From: Streptomyces malachitofuscus
GTDB taxonomy: Bacteria > Actinomycetota > Actinomycetes > Streptomycetales > Streptomycetaceae
Direction: 5' to 3'
Assembly: GCF_014650055.1 (NCBI RefSeq)
Contig: NZ_BMUF01000002.1
Location: forward strand, 62,001 to 126,000
DNA length: 64,000 nucleotides
Within the stretch, counting starts at the first letter, position 1. Each line of letters starts with the position of its first letter. Made by a program: the position numbers and the translations under genes. Under the pieces are notes generated by a model. The model was not told the DNA's origin. It saw only the letters and a list, made by a program, of their open reading frames with translations, and made no database searches. Shown one piece after another: positions 17,938-28,178 of this stretch.

Positions 17938-18018
17938 ATGCGCGGCTGCCAGTCGAGGTCGACCAGCGACGTACCACCCCGCTCCGGGACCGCTCCCTCC
18001 GGATCCGTCACCGGCTGA
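17938..18018 (+). CDS. possible 26-aa leader ORF between riboswitch and cobD
   Basis: ATG 17938 follows GTGAGGA with suitable spacing and opens a 26-codon frame (MRGCQSRSTSD... ending SVTG) that stops at 18016-18018, 4 bp before the cobD ATG. cobD itself has no visible Shine-Dalgarno sequence. This layout suggests that the riboswitch controls entry at the leader and cobD is translated by coupling. The peptide resembles nothing I know. Codon bias cannot prove that so short an ORF is real. Confidence 0.4.
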   Translation: MRGCQSRSTSDVPPRSGTAPSGSVTG

Positions 18019-18022
18019 ACCC

Positions 18023-18964
18023 ATGGGTGCCGATCGCGTGTTCGCGTACGGCGCCGCCGCCGGCCTCCTCGGCGACCTGCTGCTCGGCGATCCCCGCCGA
18101 GGGCACCCGGTCGCCGCTTTCGGACGGGCCGCGGCCGCCGTGGAACGGGTGCTGTGGCGGGACGACCGGGGCCGGGGCGCCGTGCACACCGCCGTGTGCG
18201 TCGGCGGGACCGTCGCGCTGGGTGCCCTCGCCTCCCGCTGCGTACGCTCCTCCCCCGCCGCCTCCGCCGCCCTGACCGGTGTCGCCACCTGGGCCGTCGT
18301 CGGCGGGACCTCGCTGGCCCGTGAGGCCCGCGCCATCGGGCGGGCCCTGGAGGCCGGGGACGTCGAGGCGGCCCGGGCCCGGCTGCCCCATCTGTGCGGC
18401 CGGGATCCGCAGGCGCTGGACGCCGACGGCATCGCCCGCGCGGTGGTCGAGTCCGTCGCGGAGAACACCTCCGACGCCGTGGTGGGCGCGCTGGTGTGGG
18501 GTGCCGTCGCCGGGGTGCCGGGCCTGCTCGGGTTCCGGGCGGTCAACACGCTGGACGCCATGGTCGGCCACAAGTCCCCCCGCCACCTCCGCTACGGCTG
18601 GGCCTCCGCCCGCCTCGACGACGTCGCCGGCTGGCCGGGGGCGCGGCTGACCGCCGTACTCGCCGCCCTCGCCGGACCCGACCCGCGCGGAGCCGTACGG
18701 GCGTGGCGCGCGGACGCGGCGAAGCACCCGAGCCCCAACGCCGGACCCGTCGAGGCATCCTTCGCGGGCGCGCTCGGCGTACGGCTCGGCGGGACCCTCT
18801 CCTACGGCGGACGGGTCGAGCACCGGCCGGTCCTGGGCGGCGGCGGGCGTGCCGTGGCCGTGTCCGACATCGAGCGGGCGGTACGGCTCTCGCGGCGGGT
18901 CGGCTGGCTCGCGCTCGGGGTCGGCGCCGCCGCGCGGAGCGTCATGAAAGGACGTGCATCGTGA
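18023..18964 (+). CDS. cobD: adenosylcobinamide-phosphate synthase (CobD/CbiB)
   Basis: A 313-aa integral membrane protein that attaches (R)-1-amino-2-propanol or its phosphate to adenosylcobyric acid. Family blocks are in order: [20 protein letters not shown] near the N-terminus, [20 protein letters not shown], then [20 protein letters not shown] and [20 protein letters not shown]. The start is ATG 18023, the first suitable codon after the riboswitch and leader; an open frame further upstream runs through the aptamer and is not credible. It overlaps cobQ by four bases. Confidence 0.9.
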   Translation: MGADRVFAYGAAAGLLGDLLLGDPRRGHPVAAFGRAAAAVERVLWRDDRGRGAVHTAVCVGGTVALGALASRCVRSSPAASAALTGVATWAVVGGTSLAREARAIGRALEAGDVEAARARLPHLCGRDPQALDADGIARAVVESVAENTSDAVVGALVWGAVAGVPGLLGFRAVNTLDAMVGHKSPRHLRYGWASARLDDVAGWPGARLTAVLAALAGPDPRGAVRAWRADAAKHPSPNAGPVEASFAGALGVRLGGTLSYGGRVEHRPVLGGGGRAVAVSDIERAVRLSRRVGWLALGVGAAARSVMKGRAS

Positions 18965-20472
18965 GCGGTGGGGGGCTGCTGGTCGCCGGGACCACCTCGG
19001 ACGCCGGCAAGAGCGTGGTGACTGCCGGGATCTGCCGGTGGCTGGTGCGGCAGGGCGTCAAGGTCGCGCCGTTCAAGGCGCAGAACATGTCGCTGAACTC
19101 GTTCGTGACGCGGGAGGGCGCGGAGATCGGGCGGGCGCAGGCCATGCAGGCCCAGGCCTGCCGCGTCGAGCCGACCGCGCTGATGAACCCGGTGCTGCTC
19201 AAGCCGGGCGGCGAACGGTCCAGCCAGGTGGTGCTGCTGGGCAGGCCGGTCGGCGAGATGAGCGCCCGCGGGTACCACGGCGGGCGGCAGCAACAGCTCC
19301 TCGGCACGGTGCTGGACTGTCTGGAGCAGTTGCGGGGCACGTATGACGCGGTGATCTGTGAGGGGGCCGGCAGCCCGGCCGAGATCAATCTGCGGCGCAC
19401 CGACATCGTGAACATGGGGATCGCCCGGGGTGCCGGACTGCCGGTCCTGGTGGTCGGCGACATCGACCGGGGCGGCGTCTTCGCGTCGTTCTTCGGCACC
19501 GTCGCGCTGCTCTCCCCCGAGGACCAGAACCTGGTCGCCGGGTTCCTGGTGAACAAGTTCCGGGGCGATGTGTCGCTCCTGGAACCCGGTCTGGACATGC
19601 TGAACGGCCTGACCGGACGGCGGACGTACGGCGTGCTGCCCTTCCGGCACGGGCTCGGCATCGACGAGGAGGACGGCCTGAGGGTGTCGCTGCGCGGCAC
19701 CGTGCGGGAGTCCGCGGTGGCCGCCCCGGTCGGCGAGGACGTGCTGCGGGTCGCCGTGTGCGCGGTCCCGCTGATGTCCAACTTCACGGACGTGGACGCG
19801 CTCGCCGCCGAACCGGGTGTCGTGGTGCGGTTCGTGGACCGCCCCGAGGAGCTGGCCGACGCCGACCTCGTCGTCGTGCCGGGGACGCGCGGCACCGTAC
19901 GGGCGCTGCAGTGGCTGCGGGAGCGCGGGCTGGCGGACGCGCTGGCGCGGCGGGCGGCCGAGGGGCGGCCCGTGCTGGGGATCTGCGGGGGCTTCCAGGT
20001 GCTCGGGGAGCACATCGAGGACGACGTGGAGAGCCGGCGGGGGCACGTCGACGGGCTCGGCGTGCTGCCCGTACGGGTGCGGTTCGCCGACGACAAGACG
20101 CTCGCCCGGCCCGAGGGGGAAGCCCTCGGGGAGCCCGTGGAGGGGTACGAGATTCATCACGGGGTCGCCGACGTGCTGGGCGGGGAGCCCTTCCTGGACG
20201 GCTGCCGGGTCGGGCAGACCTGGGGCACTCACTGGCACGGCTCGCTGGAGTCGGACGGTTTCCGGCGGGCCTTCCTGCGCGAGGTGGCGCGGGCCGCGGG
20301 ACGCCGCTTCGTACCGGCCCCCGACACCTCGTTCGCCGCGCTGCGCGAGGAGCAGCTCGACCGGCTCGGCGACCTGATCGAACAGCACGCGGACACGGAC
20401 GCGCTGTGGCGGCTCATCGAGTCCGGCGCGCCACAAGGACTGCCCTTCATTCCACCGGGAGCGCCCGCATGA
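18961..20472 (+). CDS. cobQ: cobyric acid synthase CobQ
   Basis: A 503-aa glutamine-dependent amidotransferase that amidates the b, d, e and g side chains of adenosylcobyrinic acid a,c-diamide. The N-terminal ATP domain begins [20 protein letters not shown], and [10 protein letters not shown] and [18 protein letters not shown] follow. The C-terminal class I glutaminase-like domain has Cys at about residue 342 ([10 protein letters not shown]) and His in GTHWHGSLE near 424. GTG 18961 overlaps the cobD stop. The length is normal for the family. Confidence 0.95.
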   Translation: MSGGGLLVAGTTSDAGKSVVTAGICRWLVRQGVKVAPFKAQNMSLNSFVTREGAEIGRAQAMQAQACRVEPTALMNPVLLKPGGERSSQVVLLGRPVGEMSARGYHGGRQQQLLGTVLDCLEQLRGTYDAVICEGAGSPAEINLRRTDIVNMGIARGAGLPVLVVGDIDRGGVFASFFGTVALLSPEDQNLVAGFLVNKFRGDVSLLEPGLDMLNGLTGRRTYGVLPFRHGLGIDEEDGLRVSLRGTVRESAVAAPVGEDVLRVAVCAVPLMSNFTDVDALAAEPGVVVRFVDRPEELADADLVVVPGTRGTVRALQWLRERGLADALARRAAEGRPVLGICGGFQVLGEHIEDDVESRRGHVDGLGVLPVRVRFADDKTLARPEGEALGEPVEGYEIHHGVADVLGGEPFLDGCRVGQTWGTHWHGSLESDGFRRAFLREVARAAGRRFVPAPDTSFAALREEQLDRLGDLIEQHADTDALWRLIESGAPQGLPFIPPGAPA

Positions 20473-23400
20473 GCACTGTGTTGTTGTTGTCGACCGCCGA
20501 CACGGACCTGCTGGCGGCCCGTGCCTCCGGCGCCCCCTACCGGATCGGCAACCCGACCCGCGTGGACGTCGAGGACGAGCTGCCCGCGCTGCTGGACGGG
20601 GCGGACCTCGCCGTCGTACGGCTGCTGGGCGGCAAGCGCGCCTGGGAGGACGGGCTCGCCGCGCTGAAGGCGTCCGGGATCCCGGCGGTGCTGCTCGGCG
20701 GGGAGACCGTGCCGGACGCGGAACTCATGGCCGAGTCGACGGTGCCGGCCGGTGTGGTCGCGGAGGCGCTGCGGTACCTCGTCGAGGGCGGCCCGGAGAA
20801 CCTGACCGAGCTGGCCCGGTTCCTGTCGGACACCGTGCTGCTGACCGGCGAGGGGTTCGAACAGCCGCGTGCGATGCCGGAGTTCGGCGTCCACGGCGAA
20901 CGCCCCCTGGAGCAGGGCCGCCCGACGGTCGGCGTGCTCTTCTACCGGGCGCACGAACTGAGCGGCAACACCGCCTTCGTGGACACGCTGTGCGACGCGA
21001 TCGAGGCGCGGGGCGCCAACGCCCTTCCCGTCTACTGCGGTTCGCTGCGCGGCGCCGACCCGGAGCTGTACGAGCTGCTGGCACGGGCCGACACCCTGGT
21101 CGCCACCGTGCTCGCGGCCGGTGGCACGCACGCCTCGCAGGCGTCGGCGGGCGGTGACGAGGAGGCCTGGGACATCGGGGCGCTCGCCGAGCTGAACGTG
21201 CCGGTGCTGCAAGGGCTCTGCCTGACGTCCTCGCGCGCCGCGTGGGAGGAGTCCGACGCGGCCCTGTCCCCCATGGACGCGGCGATGCAGGTCGCCATCC
21301 CGGAGTTCGACGGCCGACTGATCACGGTCCCGTTCTCCTTCAAGGAGCAGGGCCCCGACGACGTCCCGGTGTACGTCGCCGACCCGGAGCGGGCCGCGCG
21401 GGTGGCCGGGATCGCCGTACGGCACGCCCGGCTGGGGCACAAGCCGAACGCCGAGAAGAAGCTGGCGCTGGTCTTCACCGCGTACCCGACGAAGCACTCG
21501 CGGGTCGGCAACGCGGTGGGGCTCGACACCCCGGCCTCGGCGGTGCGGGTGCTGGACGCGCTGCGGGACGCGGGTTACGCCCTGACCGAATACCCCGACA
21601 ACGGCGACGAGTTGATCCACCGGCTGATCGAGGCCGGCGGGCACGACGTCGAGTGGCTGACCGAGGAGCAGCTGGCCGCCGCGCCCGCGCGGGTGCCGCT
21701 GGCGGACTACCGGGCCTGGTTCGAGAAGCTCGACCCGGAGCTGCGGGACGGGATGCGCGAGGCGTGGGGCGAGCCGCCCGGGTCGCTGTACGTCGACGGG
21801 GAGGACATCGTCCTCGCGTCGCTGCACTTCGGGAACGTCGTGGTGATGATCCAGCCGCCGCGCGGCTTCGGGGAGAACCCGATCGCGATCTACCACGACC
21901 CCGACATGCCGCCGTCGCACCACTACATGGCGGCCTACCGCTGGCTGGAGAACAGTTTCGGCGCCGACGCGATCGTGCACATGGGCAAGCACGGCACGAT
22001 GGAGTGGCTGCCGGGCAAGGGGCTGGGCCTGGGCGCCGGGTGCGCGCCGGACGCGGTCCTCGGCGACCTGCCGCTGATCTACCCGTTCATCGTCAACGAC
22101 CCCGGCGAGGGCACGCAGGCCAAGCGGCGCGGGCACGCCACGGTCGTCGACCACCTGGTGCCGCCGATGGCGCGGGCCGACACCTACGGCGATCTCGCGA
22201 AGCTGGAGCAGCTGCTCGACGAGTACGCGCTGGTCTCCGACCTGGACCCGGCGAAGGCACCGGCGGTCAGGGCGCAGATCTGGACGCTGGTGAAGGCCGC
22301 CGAGCTCCACCACGACCTGCATGTGGACGACCAGCCGGACGACGACGCCTTCGACGAGTTCGTCATGCACATCGACGGCTACCTGTGCGAGATCAAGGAC
22401 GTGCAGATCAGGGACGGCCTGCACATTCTCGGCGGCGGCCCGGCCGGCGAGCCGCGCGTGAACCTGGTGCTGGCGGTCCTGCGCGCCTCGCAGGTGTGGG
22501 GCGGGCAGGCGAACGCGCTGCCGGGTCTGCGGGCCGCGCTGGCCGCGCACTTCGGGCTGGCGGAGAAGGAACTGCTGGCCGAGCCGGGGGCGCCGGTGAA
22601 GGTGCCGGTGGAGCTGACGGACCTGGTGGACGGCCCGGCGCGCACCGGTGCCGACGCGATCGACCTGCTGGAGCGGCTCTGCCGGCGGATCGCGGAGGGA
22701 ATGGAGGAACGCGGCTGGACGGCCGACGCCGCCCCCGCGCTGGTGGGCGAGGTGCTGGGCACGGAACTCCCCGACGCGGTGGCCGTGGTGCGGTTCGCGT
22801 GCGAGGAGGTCGTGCCCCGGCTGGCCCGGACGACGGACGAGATCGGGCACATCCTGCGGGCCCTGGACGGCGGTTACGTGCCGGCGGGGCCGTCGGGCTC
22901 GCCCACACGCGGACTGGTCAATGTCCTGCCGACCGGGCGGAACTTCTACTCCGTCGACCCCAAGGCGATTCCGTCGCGGCTGAGCTGGGAGGTCGGGCAG
23001 TCGCTCGCGGACTCGCTGGTGCAGCGGTACCTGCAGGACACGGGTGAGTACCCGAAGTCCGTGGGCCTGACGGTGTGGGGCACGTCCGCGATGCGCACCC
23101 AGGGCGACGACATCGCCGAGATCCTGGCGCTGCTGGGGTGCCGTCCGGTGTGGGACGACGCGTCGCGGCGGGTGACCGGGTTCGAGGTGGTCGGCCTCGA
23201 GGAGCTGGGCCGGCCGCGCATCGACGTCACCGTCCGCATCTCCGGGTTCTTCCGGGATGCGTTCCCGCACGTCGTGGGGCTGATCGACGACGCGGTGCGG
23301 GCGGTGGCGGAGCTGGACGAGCCGGCCGACCGGAACTACGTACGCGCCCACGTGGACGAGGACACCGCCGGGCACGGCGACCGGCGCCGGGCCACGGCCC

Positions 23401-24122
23401 GCATCTTCGGCTCGAAGCCGGGGGCGTACGGGGCGGGGCTGCTGCCGTTGATCGACGCGCGCAACTGGCGGTCGGACGCGGACCTCGCCGAGGTGTACGC
23501 GGTGTGGGGCGGCTACGCCTACGGACGCGGGCTCGACGGGCGGGCCGCGCGCGGGGACATGGAGACGGCGTTCAAGCGGATCGCCGTGGCGGCGAAGAAC
23601 GTCGACACGCGCGAGCACGATCTGGTCGACGCCGACGACTACTTCCAGTACCACGGCGGCATGGTCGCCATGGTGCGCCACCTGACGGGGGCCAGTCCCG
23701 AGGCGTACGTGGGCGATTCGGCGACCCCCGACCAGGTGAGAACCCGCACGCTCGGCGAGGAGACGCACCGGGTCTTCCGGGCCCGGGTGGTCAACCCGCG
23801 CTGGATGGCGGCGATGCGGCGGCACGGCTACAAGGGCGCCTTCGAGATGGCGGCCACCGTCGACTACCTCTTCGGGTACGACGCCACGGCCGGGGTCGTG
23901 GACGACTGGATGTACGAGAAGCTCAGCGCGGAGTACGTCTTCGACGCGGAGAACCGGGACTTCATGAAGAAGTCCAACCCCTGGGCGCTGCGCGGCATCA
24001 CCGAACGGCTGCTGGAGGCCGCCGACCGGGGGCTGTGGGCGGAGCCGGACGCGGACACGCTGGAGCGGCTGCGCGCCACCTATCTGGAACTCGAAGACGA
24101 TCTGGAGGGCGACGACCAGTGA
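20469..24122 (+). CDS. cobN: cobaltochelatase large subunit CobN
   Basis: A 1217-aa protein, the large subunit of the ATP-dependent aerobic-type cobaltochelatase that inserts cobalt into hydrogenobyrinic acid a,c-diamide. Typical stretches include [38 protein letters not shown] near residue 510, [17 protein letters not shown] near 820 and [18 protein letters not shown] near 1060. The ATP-driving partner is encoded immediately downstream. It overlaps cobQ and the chlID gene by four bases each. Confidence 0.95.
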   Translation: MSTVLLLSTADTDLLAARASGAPYRIGNPTRVDVEDELPALLDGADLAVVRLLGGKRAWEDGLAALKASGIPAVLLGGETVPDAELMAESTVPAGVVAEALRYLVEGGPENLTELARFLSDTVLLTGEGFEQPRAMPEFGVHGERPLEQGRPTVGVLFYRAHELSGNTAFVDTLCDAIEARGANALPVYCGSLRGADPELYELLARADTLVATVLAAGGTHASQASAGGDEEAWDIGALAELNVPVLQGLCLTSSRAAWEESDAALSPMDAAMQVAIPEFDGRLITVPFSFKEQGPDDVPVYVADPERAARVAGIAVRHARLGHKPNAEKKLALVFTAYPTKHSRVGNAVGLDTPASAVRVLDALRDAGYALTEYPDNGDELIHRLIEAGGHDVEWLTEEQLAAAPARVPLADYRAWFEKLDPELRDGMREAWGEPPGSLYVDGEDIVLASLHFGNVVVMIQPPRGFGENPIAIYHDPDMPPSHHYMAAYRWLENSFGADAIVHMGKHGTMEWLPGKGLGLGAGCAPDAVLGDLPLIYPFIVNDPGEGTQAKRRGHATVVDHLVPPMARADTYGDLAKLEQLLDEYALVSDLDPAKAPAVRAQIWTLVKAAELHHDLHVDDQPDDDAFDEFVMHIDGYLCEIKDVQIRDGLHILGGGPAGEPRVNLVLAVLRASQVWGGQANALPGLRAALAAHFGLAEKELLAEPGAPVKVPVELTDLVDGPARTGADAIDLLERLCRRIAEGMEERGWTADAAPALVGEVLGTELPDAVAVVRFACEEVVPRLARTTDEIGHILRALDGGYVPAGPSGSPTRGLVNVLPTGRNFYSVDPKAIPSRLSWEVGQSLADSLVQRYLQDTGEYPKSVGLTVWGTSAMRTQGDDIAEILALLGCRPVWDDASRRVTGFEVVGLEELGRPRIDVTVRISGFFRDAFPHVVGLIDDAVRAVAELDEPADRNYVRAHVDEDTAGHGDRRRATARIFGSKPGAYGAGLLPLIDARNWRSDADLAEVYAVWGGYAYGRGLDGRAARGDMETAFKRIAVAAKNVDTREHDLVDADDYFQYHGGMVAMVRHLTGASPEAYVGDSATPDQVRTRTLGEETHRVFRARVVNPRWMAAMRRHGYKGAFEMAATVDYLFGYDATAGVVDDWMYEKLSAEYVFDAENRDFMKKSNPWALRGITERLLEAADRGLWAEPDADTLERLRATYLELEDDLEGDDQ

Positions 24123-26116
24123 CCACTCCCTTTCCGTTCACGGCCGTCGTCGGCCAGGACGACCTGCGGCTCGCGCTGCTGCTGAACGCCGTCTCCCCGG
24201 CGGTCGGCGGGGTGCTGGTGCGCGGTGAGAAGGGCACGGCCAAGTCGACGGCGGTGCGCGCGCTTTCGGCGCTGCTGCCGGAGGTCGCCGTGGTGCCCGG
24301 CTGCCGGTTCTCCTGCGACCCCGCGGTCCCGGACCCCGGCTGCCCGGACGGCCCGCACGAGAGCGGGGGCGGTGCCGCACGGCCCGCCCGCATGGTCGAA
24401 CTGCCCGTCGGCGCCTCCGAGGACCGGCTGGTCGGCGCGCTCGACATCGAGCGGGCGCTGGCGGAGGGCGTGAAGGCGTTCGAGCCGGGGCTGCTCGCCG
24501 CCGCACACCGGGGGATCCTCTACGTCGACGAGGTCAACCTCCTCCACGACCACTTGGTCGACCTGCTGCTGGACGCGGCGGCGATGGGTGCCTCGTACGT
24601 CGAGCGGGAGGGCGTCTCCGTACGGCACGCGGCACGGTTCCTGCTCGTCGGGACCATGAACCCGGAGGAGGGCGAGCTGCGGCCGCAGCTCCTCGACCGG
24701 TTCGGGCTGACCGTCGAGGTGGCCGCCTCGCGCGAACCCGACCAGCGGGTGGAGGTCGTACGGCGGCGGCTCGCGTACGACGACGACCCCGCCGCCTTCG
24801 CCGCGCGGTGGGCCGACGAGGAGGCCGCCGTACGGGCGCGGATCGTGGCGGCGCGGGAGCTGTTGCCGTCGGTGCGGCTCGGGGACGGGGCACTGCGGCA
24901 GATCGCGGCCACCTGTGCCGCGTTCGAGGTGGACGGCATGCGGGCCGACATCGTGATGGCGCGTACGGCGACCGCGCTGGCCGCCTGGGCCGGGCGGACG
25001 GACGTGCTCGCCGAGGACGTGCGGCAGGCGGCGCTGCTGGCCCTCCCCCACCGGCGCAGGCGGAACCCCTTCGACGCGCCGGGCCTGGACGAGGACAAGC
25101 TCGACGAGACGCTGGAGGAGTTCGGGGGCGACGACGAGCCCGACCCGGACCCGGACGGGCCGGACGGGCCCGACGGGGGTGGCGGGCAGCCGCCCGCGGA
25201 GGGCCCGGAGGGCGGCGGTGACGCGGGAGCGCCGGCCGAGGACGAGGAGGCCGGTCCGTCGCAGCCCGCCGGGGCCGGCTCCGGTGAGCGGGCGCCCGTG
25301 GGGGCCGCGGAGCCGTTCCGCACCAAGGTGCTGAGTGTGCCCGGGATCGGAGAGGGTGCCGCCGGGCGGCGGTCACGGGCGCGGACCGAGCACGGGCGGA
25401 CCACGGGGGCGCGGCGGCCGAGCGGTGCGCTGACCAAGCTGCACCTGGCCGCCACCGTGCGGGCGGCGGCTCCGCACCAGCGGGCGCGGGGACGGTCCGG
25501 GCCGGGGCTGGTGGTGCGGCGGGACGATCTGCGGCAGGCCACCCGCGAGGGGCGTGAGTCGAACCTCGTGCTGTTCGTGGTGGACGCCTCCGGGTCCATG
25601 GCCGCGCGGCAGCGGATGAGTGCTGTGAAGGGCGCCGTGGTGTCGCTGCTGCTCGACGCCTACCAGCGGCGCGACAAGGTGGGTCTGGTGACCTTCCGGG
25701 GGGCGGCGGCCGACGTGGCGCTGCCGCCCACGTCGTCGGTGGACGCCGCGGCGGCGCGGCTGGAGTCGCTGCCGACCGGTGGGCGGACCCCGCTGGCGGC
25801 GGGGCTGCTCAGGGCGCACGACGTGCTGCGGGTGGAGCGGCTGCGGGACCCGGCGCGCCGGGCGCTGGTCGTGGTGGTGACCGACGGGCGGGCGACGGGC
25901 GGGCCGGAGCCGGTCGCGCTGGCCTCGCGTGCGGCGCGGCTGTTCGCCGCCGACGGGGTCGCCTCCGTGGTCGTGGACTGCGAGTCGGGGCCGGTGCGGC
26001 TGGGGCTCGCCGGACGGCTGGCCGGTGAGCTGGGTGGCAGCGCCGTGACGCTGGACGAGCTGCGGGCGGACAGCATCGCCGGGCTGGTGAAGGACGTGCA
26101 GAGGAGGGCCGCGTAA
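24119..26116 (+). CDS. ChlI-ChlD fusion chelatase ATPase subunit for cobalt insertion
   Basis: A 665-aa fusion of an AAA+ motor and an integrin-I domain. Walker A is VRGEKGTAKSTAVRAL (residues about 35-50) and Walker B is ILYVDEVNLL (about 133). An acidic/Pro/Gly-rich linker spans about 335-400. A C-terminal VWA domain carries the MIDAS motif VVDASGSMAARQR near 485. In actinobacteria this ChlID protein replaces CobS and CobT as partner of CobN. Mg-chelatase annotations refer to the same fold, but the cob context indicates cobalt. GTG 24119 overlaps cobN. Confidence 0.9.
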   Translation: MTTPFPFTAVVGQDDLRLALLLNAVSPAVGGVLVRGEKGTAKSTAVRALSALLPEVAVVPGCRFSCDPAVPDPGCPDGPHESGGGAARPARMVELPVGASEDRLVGALDIERALAEGVKAFEPGLLAAAHRGILYVDEVNLLHDHLVDLLLDAAAMGASYVEREGVSVRHAARFLLVGTMNPEEGELRPQLLDRFGLTVEVAASREPDQRVEVVRRRLAYDDDPAAFAARWADEEAAVRARIVAARELLPSVRLGDGALRQIAATCAAFEVDGMRADIVMARTATALAAWAGRTDVLAEDVRQAALLALPHRRRRNPFDAPGLDEDKLDETLEEFGGDDEPDPDPDGPDGPDGGGGQPPAEGPEGGGDAGAPAEDEEAGPSQPAGAGSGERAPVGAAEPFRTKVLSVPGIGEGAAGRRSRARTEHGRTTGARRPSGALTKLHLAATVRAAAPHQRARGRSGPGLVVRRDDLRQATREGRESNLVLFVVDASGSMAARQRMSAVKGAVVSLLLDAYQRRDKVGLVTFRGAAADVALPPTSSVDAAAARLESLPTGGRTPLAAGLLRAHDVLRVERLRDPARRALVVVVTDGRATGGPEPVALASRAARLFAADGVASVVVDCESGPVRLGLAGRLAGELGGSAVTLDELRADSIAGLVKDVQRRAA

Positions 26117-26724
26117 TGCCGAAGGGGCAGCCGAGTGTCGTACCGGACGACGGGCTGACGACCCGACAGCGGCGCAACCGCCCGCTGGTCGTCGTGCACA
26201 CGGGTGTGGGGAAGGGCAAGTCCACCGCTGCGTTCGGGCTCGCCCTGCGGGCCTGGAACCAGGGGTGGCCGATCGGGGTGTTCCAGTTCGTCAAGTCGGC
26301 GAAGTGGAAGGTCGGCGAGGAGAACGCGCTGCGGGTGCTCGGCGCCTCCGGCGAGGGCGGGTCCGTCGACTGGCACAAGATGGGCGAGGGCTGGTCGTGG
26401 GTGCAGCGCGAGCTGCAGGGGGACAACTTCAGCAACGAGGAGAAGGCCCGCGAGGGCTGGGAGCAGGTCAAGCGGGACCTTGCCGCCGAGACGTACAAGC
26501 TCTACGTGCTCGACGAGTTCGCCTATCCGATGCACTGGGGGTGGGTGGACACCGATGAGGTCGTGTCCGTGCTGCGGGAGCGGCCGGGGACGCAGCACGT
26601 CGTGATCACCGGGCGGAACGCGCCGGAGAAGCTCGTCGGGTTCGCCGACCTCGTCACCGACATGTCCAAGGTGAAGCACCCCATGGACGTCGGGCAGAAG
26701 GGGCAGAGGGGCATCGAGTGGTGA
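26116..26724 (+). CDS. cobO: cob(I)yrinic acid a,c-diamide adenosyltransferase CobO
   Basis: A 202-aa BtuR/CobO-type protein. The P-loop VHTGVGKGKSTAAFGLALRA lies near residue 32, followed by FQFVKSAKWKVGEENAL and YVLDEFAYPMHWGWVD. It transfers the 5'-deoxyadenosyl group of ATP to Co(I) corrinoids. An N-terminal extension of about 27 residues precedes the P-loop, as in other CobO proteins. The ATG shares one base with the previous TAA. Confidence 0.95.
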   Translation: MPKGQPSVVPDDGLTTRQRRNRPLVVVHTGVGKGKSTAAFGLALRAWNQGWPIGVFQFVKSAKWKVGEENALRVLGASGEGGSVDWHKMGEGWSWVQRELQGDNFSNEEKAREGWEQVKRDLAAETYKLYVLDEFAYPMHWGWVDTDEVVSVLRERPGTQHVVITGRNAPEKLVGFADLVTDMSKVKHPMDVGQKGQRGIEW

Positions 26725-28178
26725 GCTCCGTCCCGCGGTTGGTGATCGCCGCGCCCGCGTCGGGGAGCGGCAAGACCACCGTCGCCACGGGGTTGATGGC
26801 CGCGCTGTCCGCGCGGGGGTTCGCCGTGTCTCCGCACAAGGTGGGGCCCGACTACATCGATCCCGGGTACCACGCGTTGGCCACCGGGCGGGTGGGGCGG
26901 AACCTCGACGCGTATCTGTGCGGGCCGGAGCTGATCGCTCCGCTGTTCGCGCACGGGGCGGACGGGTGCGACATCGCCGTGGTCGAGGGCGTGATGGGGC
27001 TGTACGACGGGGCGGCGGGGGAAGGGGAGCTGGCGTCCACCGCGCACGTGGCGAAGCTGCTGCGGGCGCCGGTGGTGCTGGTAGTCGACGCGTCGTCGCA
27101 GTCGCGGTCGGTGGCGGCGCTGGTGCACGGGTTCGTGAGCTGGGATCCGGAGGTTCAGGTCGGGGGCGTGATCCTGAACAAGGTCGCCTCGGACCGGCAT
27201 GAGGGGTTGTTGCGGGAGGCGCTGGAGTCCGTGGGGGTTCCTGTGCTGGGGGTTCTGCGGCGGGCCGCTCAGGTGGAGACGCCGGCGCGGCATCTGGGGC
27301 TGGTGCCGGTTGCCGAGCGGGGGTCCTTGGCTGTCGAGGCCGTCGCGGCGATGGGCGCGCAGGTGGCCGACGGGTGTGATCTGTCGGCGCTGGTCGCGCT
27401 GGCGCGGAGTGCGGGGGCGTTGGCCGGTGCGGCTTGGGATGCGGGTGGGGCTTTGGCTTCTTCGCCCCCGCCGCCCCTTCCCGTCCCGTCCCCGGGGGCT
27501 CTGCCCCCGGACCCCCGTCCGGCCCTGGACGGGCCTCGTCCTCAATCGCCGGACGGGCTGGATGGTGCCGGAGGGGCTGTAAGGGTGGCCGTTGCCGGTG
27601 GGGCCGCGTTCACGTTCTCCTATGCCGAGCACGGCGAGTTGCTGTCCGCTGCGGGGGCCGAGGTCGTCGCCTTTGATCCGTTGCGGGACGAGGAGTTGCC
27701 CGAGGGGACGGCCGGGGTTGTCATCGGGGGCGGGTTCCCCGAGGTGTACGCCTCGGAGTTGTCCGGCAACGAGTCGCTGCGCAAGGCGGTTGCCGAACTC
27801 GCCCTCGGCGGTGCTCCCGTCGCGGCCGAGTGTGCGGGGCTGCTGTATCTGTGCCGGGAGCTGGACGGGCTGCCCATGTGCGGTGTGCTGGACGCCTCCG
27901 CGCGGATGTCGGAGCGGCTGACCCTGGGATACCGCGACGCCGTGGCCGTGAGCGACAGTGCGCTGGCCGGCGCCGGGACCCGGATGCGGGGGCACGAGTT
28001 CCACCGGACCGTCGTGGAGCCGGGGGCCGGAGCGGCTCCGGCGTGGGGGATGCGGACGCCCGAGCGGCGTGTCGAGGGATTCGTACAGCGCGGTGTGCAC
28101 GCGAGTTATCTGCACACGCACTGGGCGTCCGAGCCCGGTGTCGCCCGTCGGTTCGTGGAGAGGTGCCGGACGTCATGA
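26721..28178 (+). CDS. cobB: cobyrinate a,c-diamide synthase CobB with a repeat-derived linker
   Basis: A 485-aa glutamine amidotransferase that amidates the a and c carboxylates. The ATPase domain starts LVIAAPASGSGKTTVATGLM and includes KVGPDYIDPGYH and VEGVMGLYDG. The C-terminal glutaminase-like domain has GGGFPEVYASELSGNESL, the Cys in AAECAGLLYLCRELDG and terminal HASYLHTHWAS. Residues about 248-281 (PPPPLPVPSPGALPPDPRP and on) are encoded by a copy of the dispersed palindromic repeat, inserted in frame exactly between the two domains. GTG 26721 overlaps the cobO stop; GTG 26718 is an alternative. Confidence 0.92.
   Translation: MSSVPRLVIAAPASGSGKTTVATGLMAALSARGFAVSPHKVGPDYIDPGYHALATGRVGRNLDAYLCGPELIAPLFAHGADGCDIAVVEGVMGLYDGAAGEGELASTAHVAKLLRAPVVLVVDASSQSRSVAALVHGFVSWDPEVQVGGVILNKVASDRHEGLLREALESVGVPVLGVLRRAAQVETPARHLGLVPVAERGSLAVEAVAAMGAQVADGCDLSALVALARSAGALAGAAWDAGGALASSPPPPLPVPSPGALPPDPRPALDGPRPQSPDGLDGAGGAVRVAVAGGAAFTFSYAEHGELLSAAGAEVVAFDPLRDEELPEGTAGVVIGGGFPEVYASELSGNESLRKAVAELALGGAPVAAECAGLLYLCRELDGLPMCGVLDASARMSERLTLGYRDAVAVSDSALAGAGTRMRGHEFHRTVVEPGAGAAPAWGMRTPERRVEGFVQRGVHASYLHTHWASEPGVARRFVERCRTS
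27462..27562. repeat. dispersed palindromic repeat, copy B, inside cobB
   Basis: TCGCCCCCGCCGCCCCTTCC at the left end and GCCGGACGGGCTGG at the right end match copies A and C, with an intervening hairpin CCCCGGGGGCTCTGCCCCCGG. It keeps the cobB frame open and encodes a Pro-rich linker between the two enzyme domains. Confidence 0.85.

Noticed and set aside
17675..18022. Extension of cobD upstream to the start of its open frame
   Set aside because: It would translate through the whole AdoCbl aptamer; ATG 18023 matches the family N-terminus.
20229..23825. Open frame of nearly 1200 codons on the minus strand opposite cobN
   Set aside because: Lies wholly antisense to cobN; composition (His, Arg, Gln, Val-rich) is that of a reverse-strand shadow in high-G+C DNA, and no domain is recognisable.
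24119..26116. Magnesium chelatase of a chlorophyll pathway
   Set aside because: The ChlI/ChlD-like fusion overlaps cobN and lies in a cobalamin operon; no bacteriochlorophyll genes are present.
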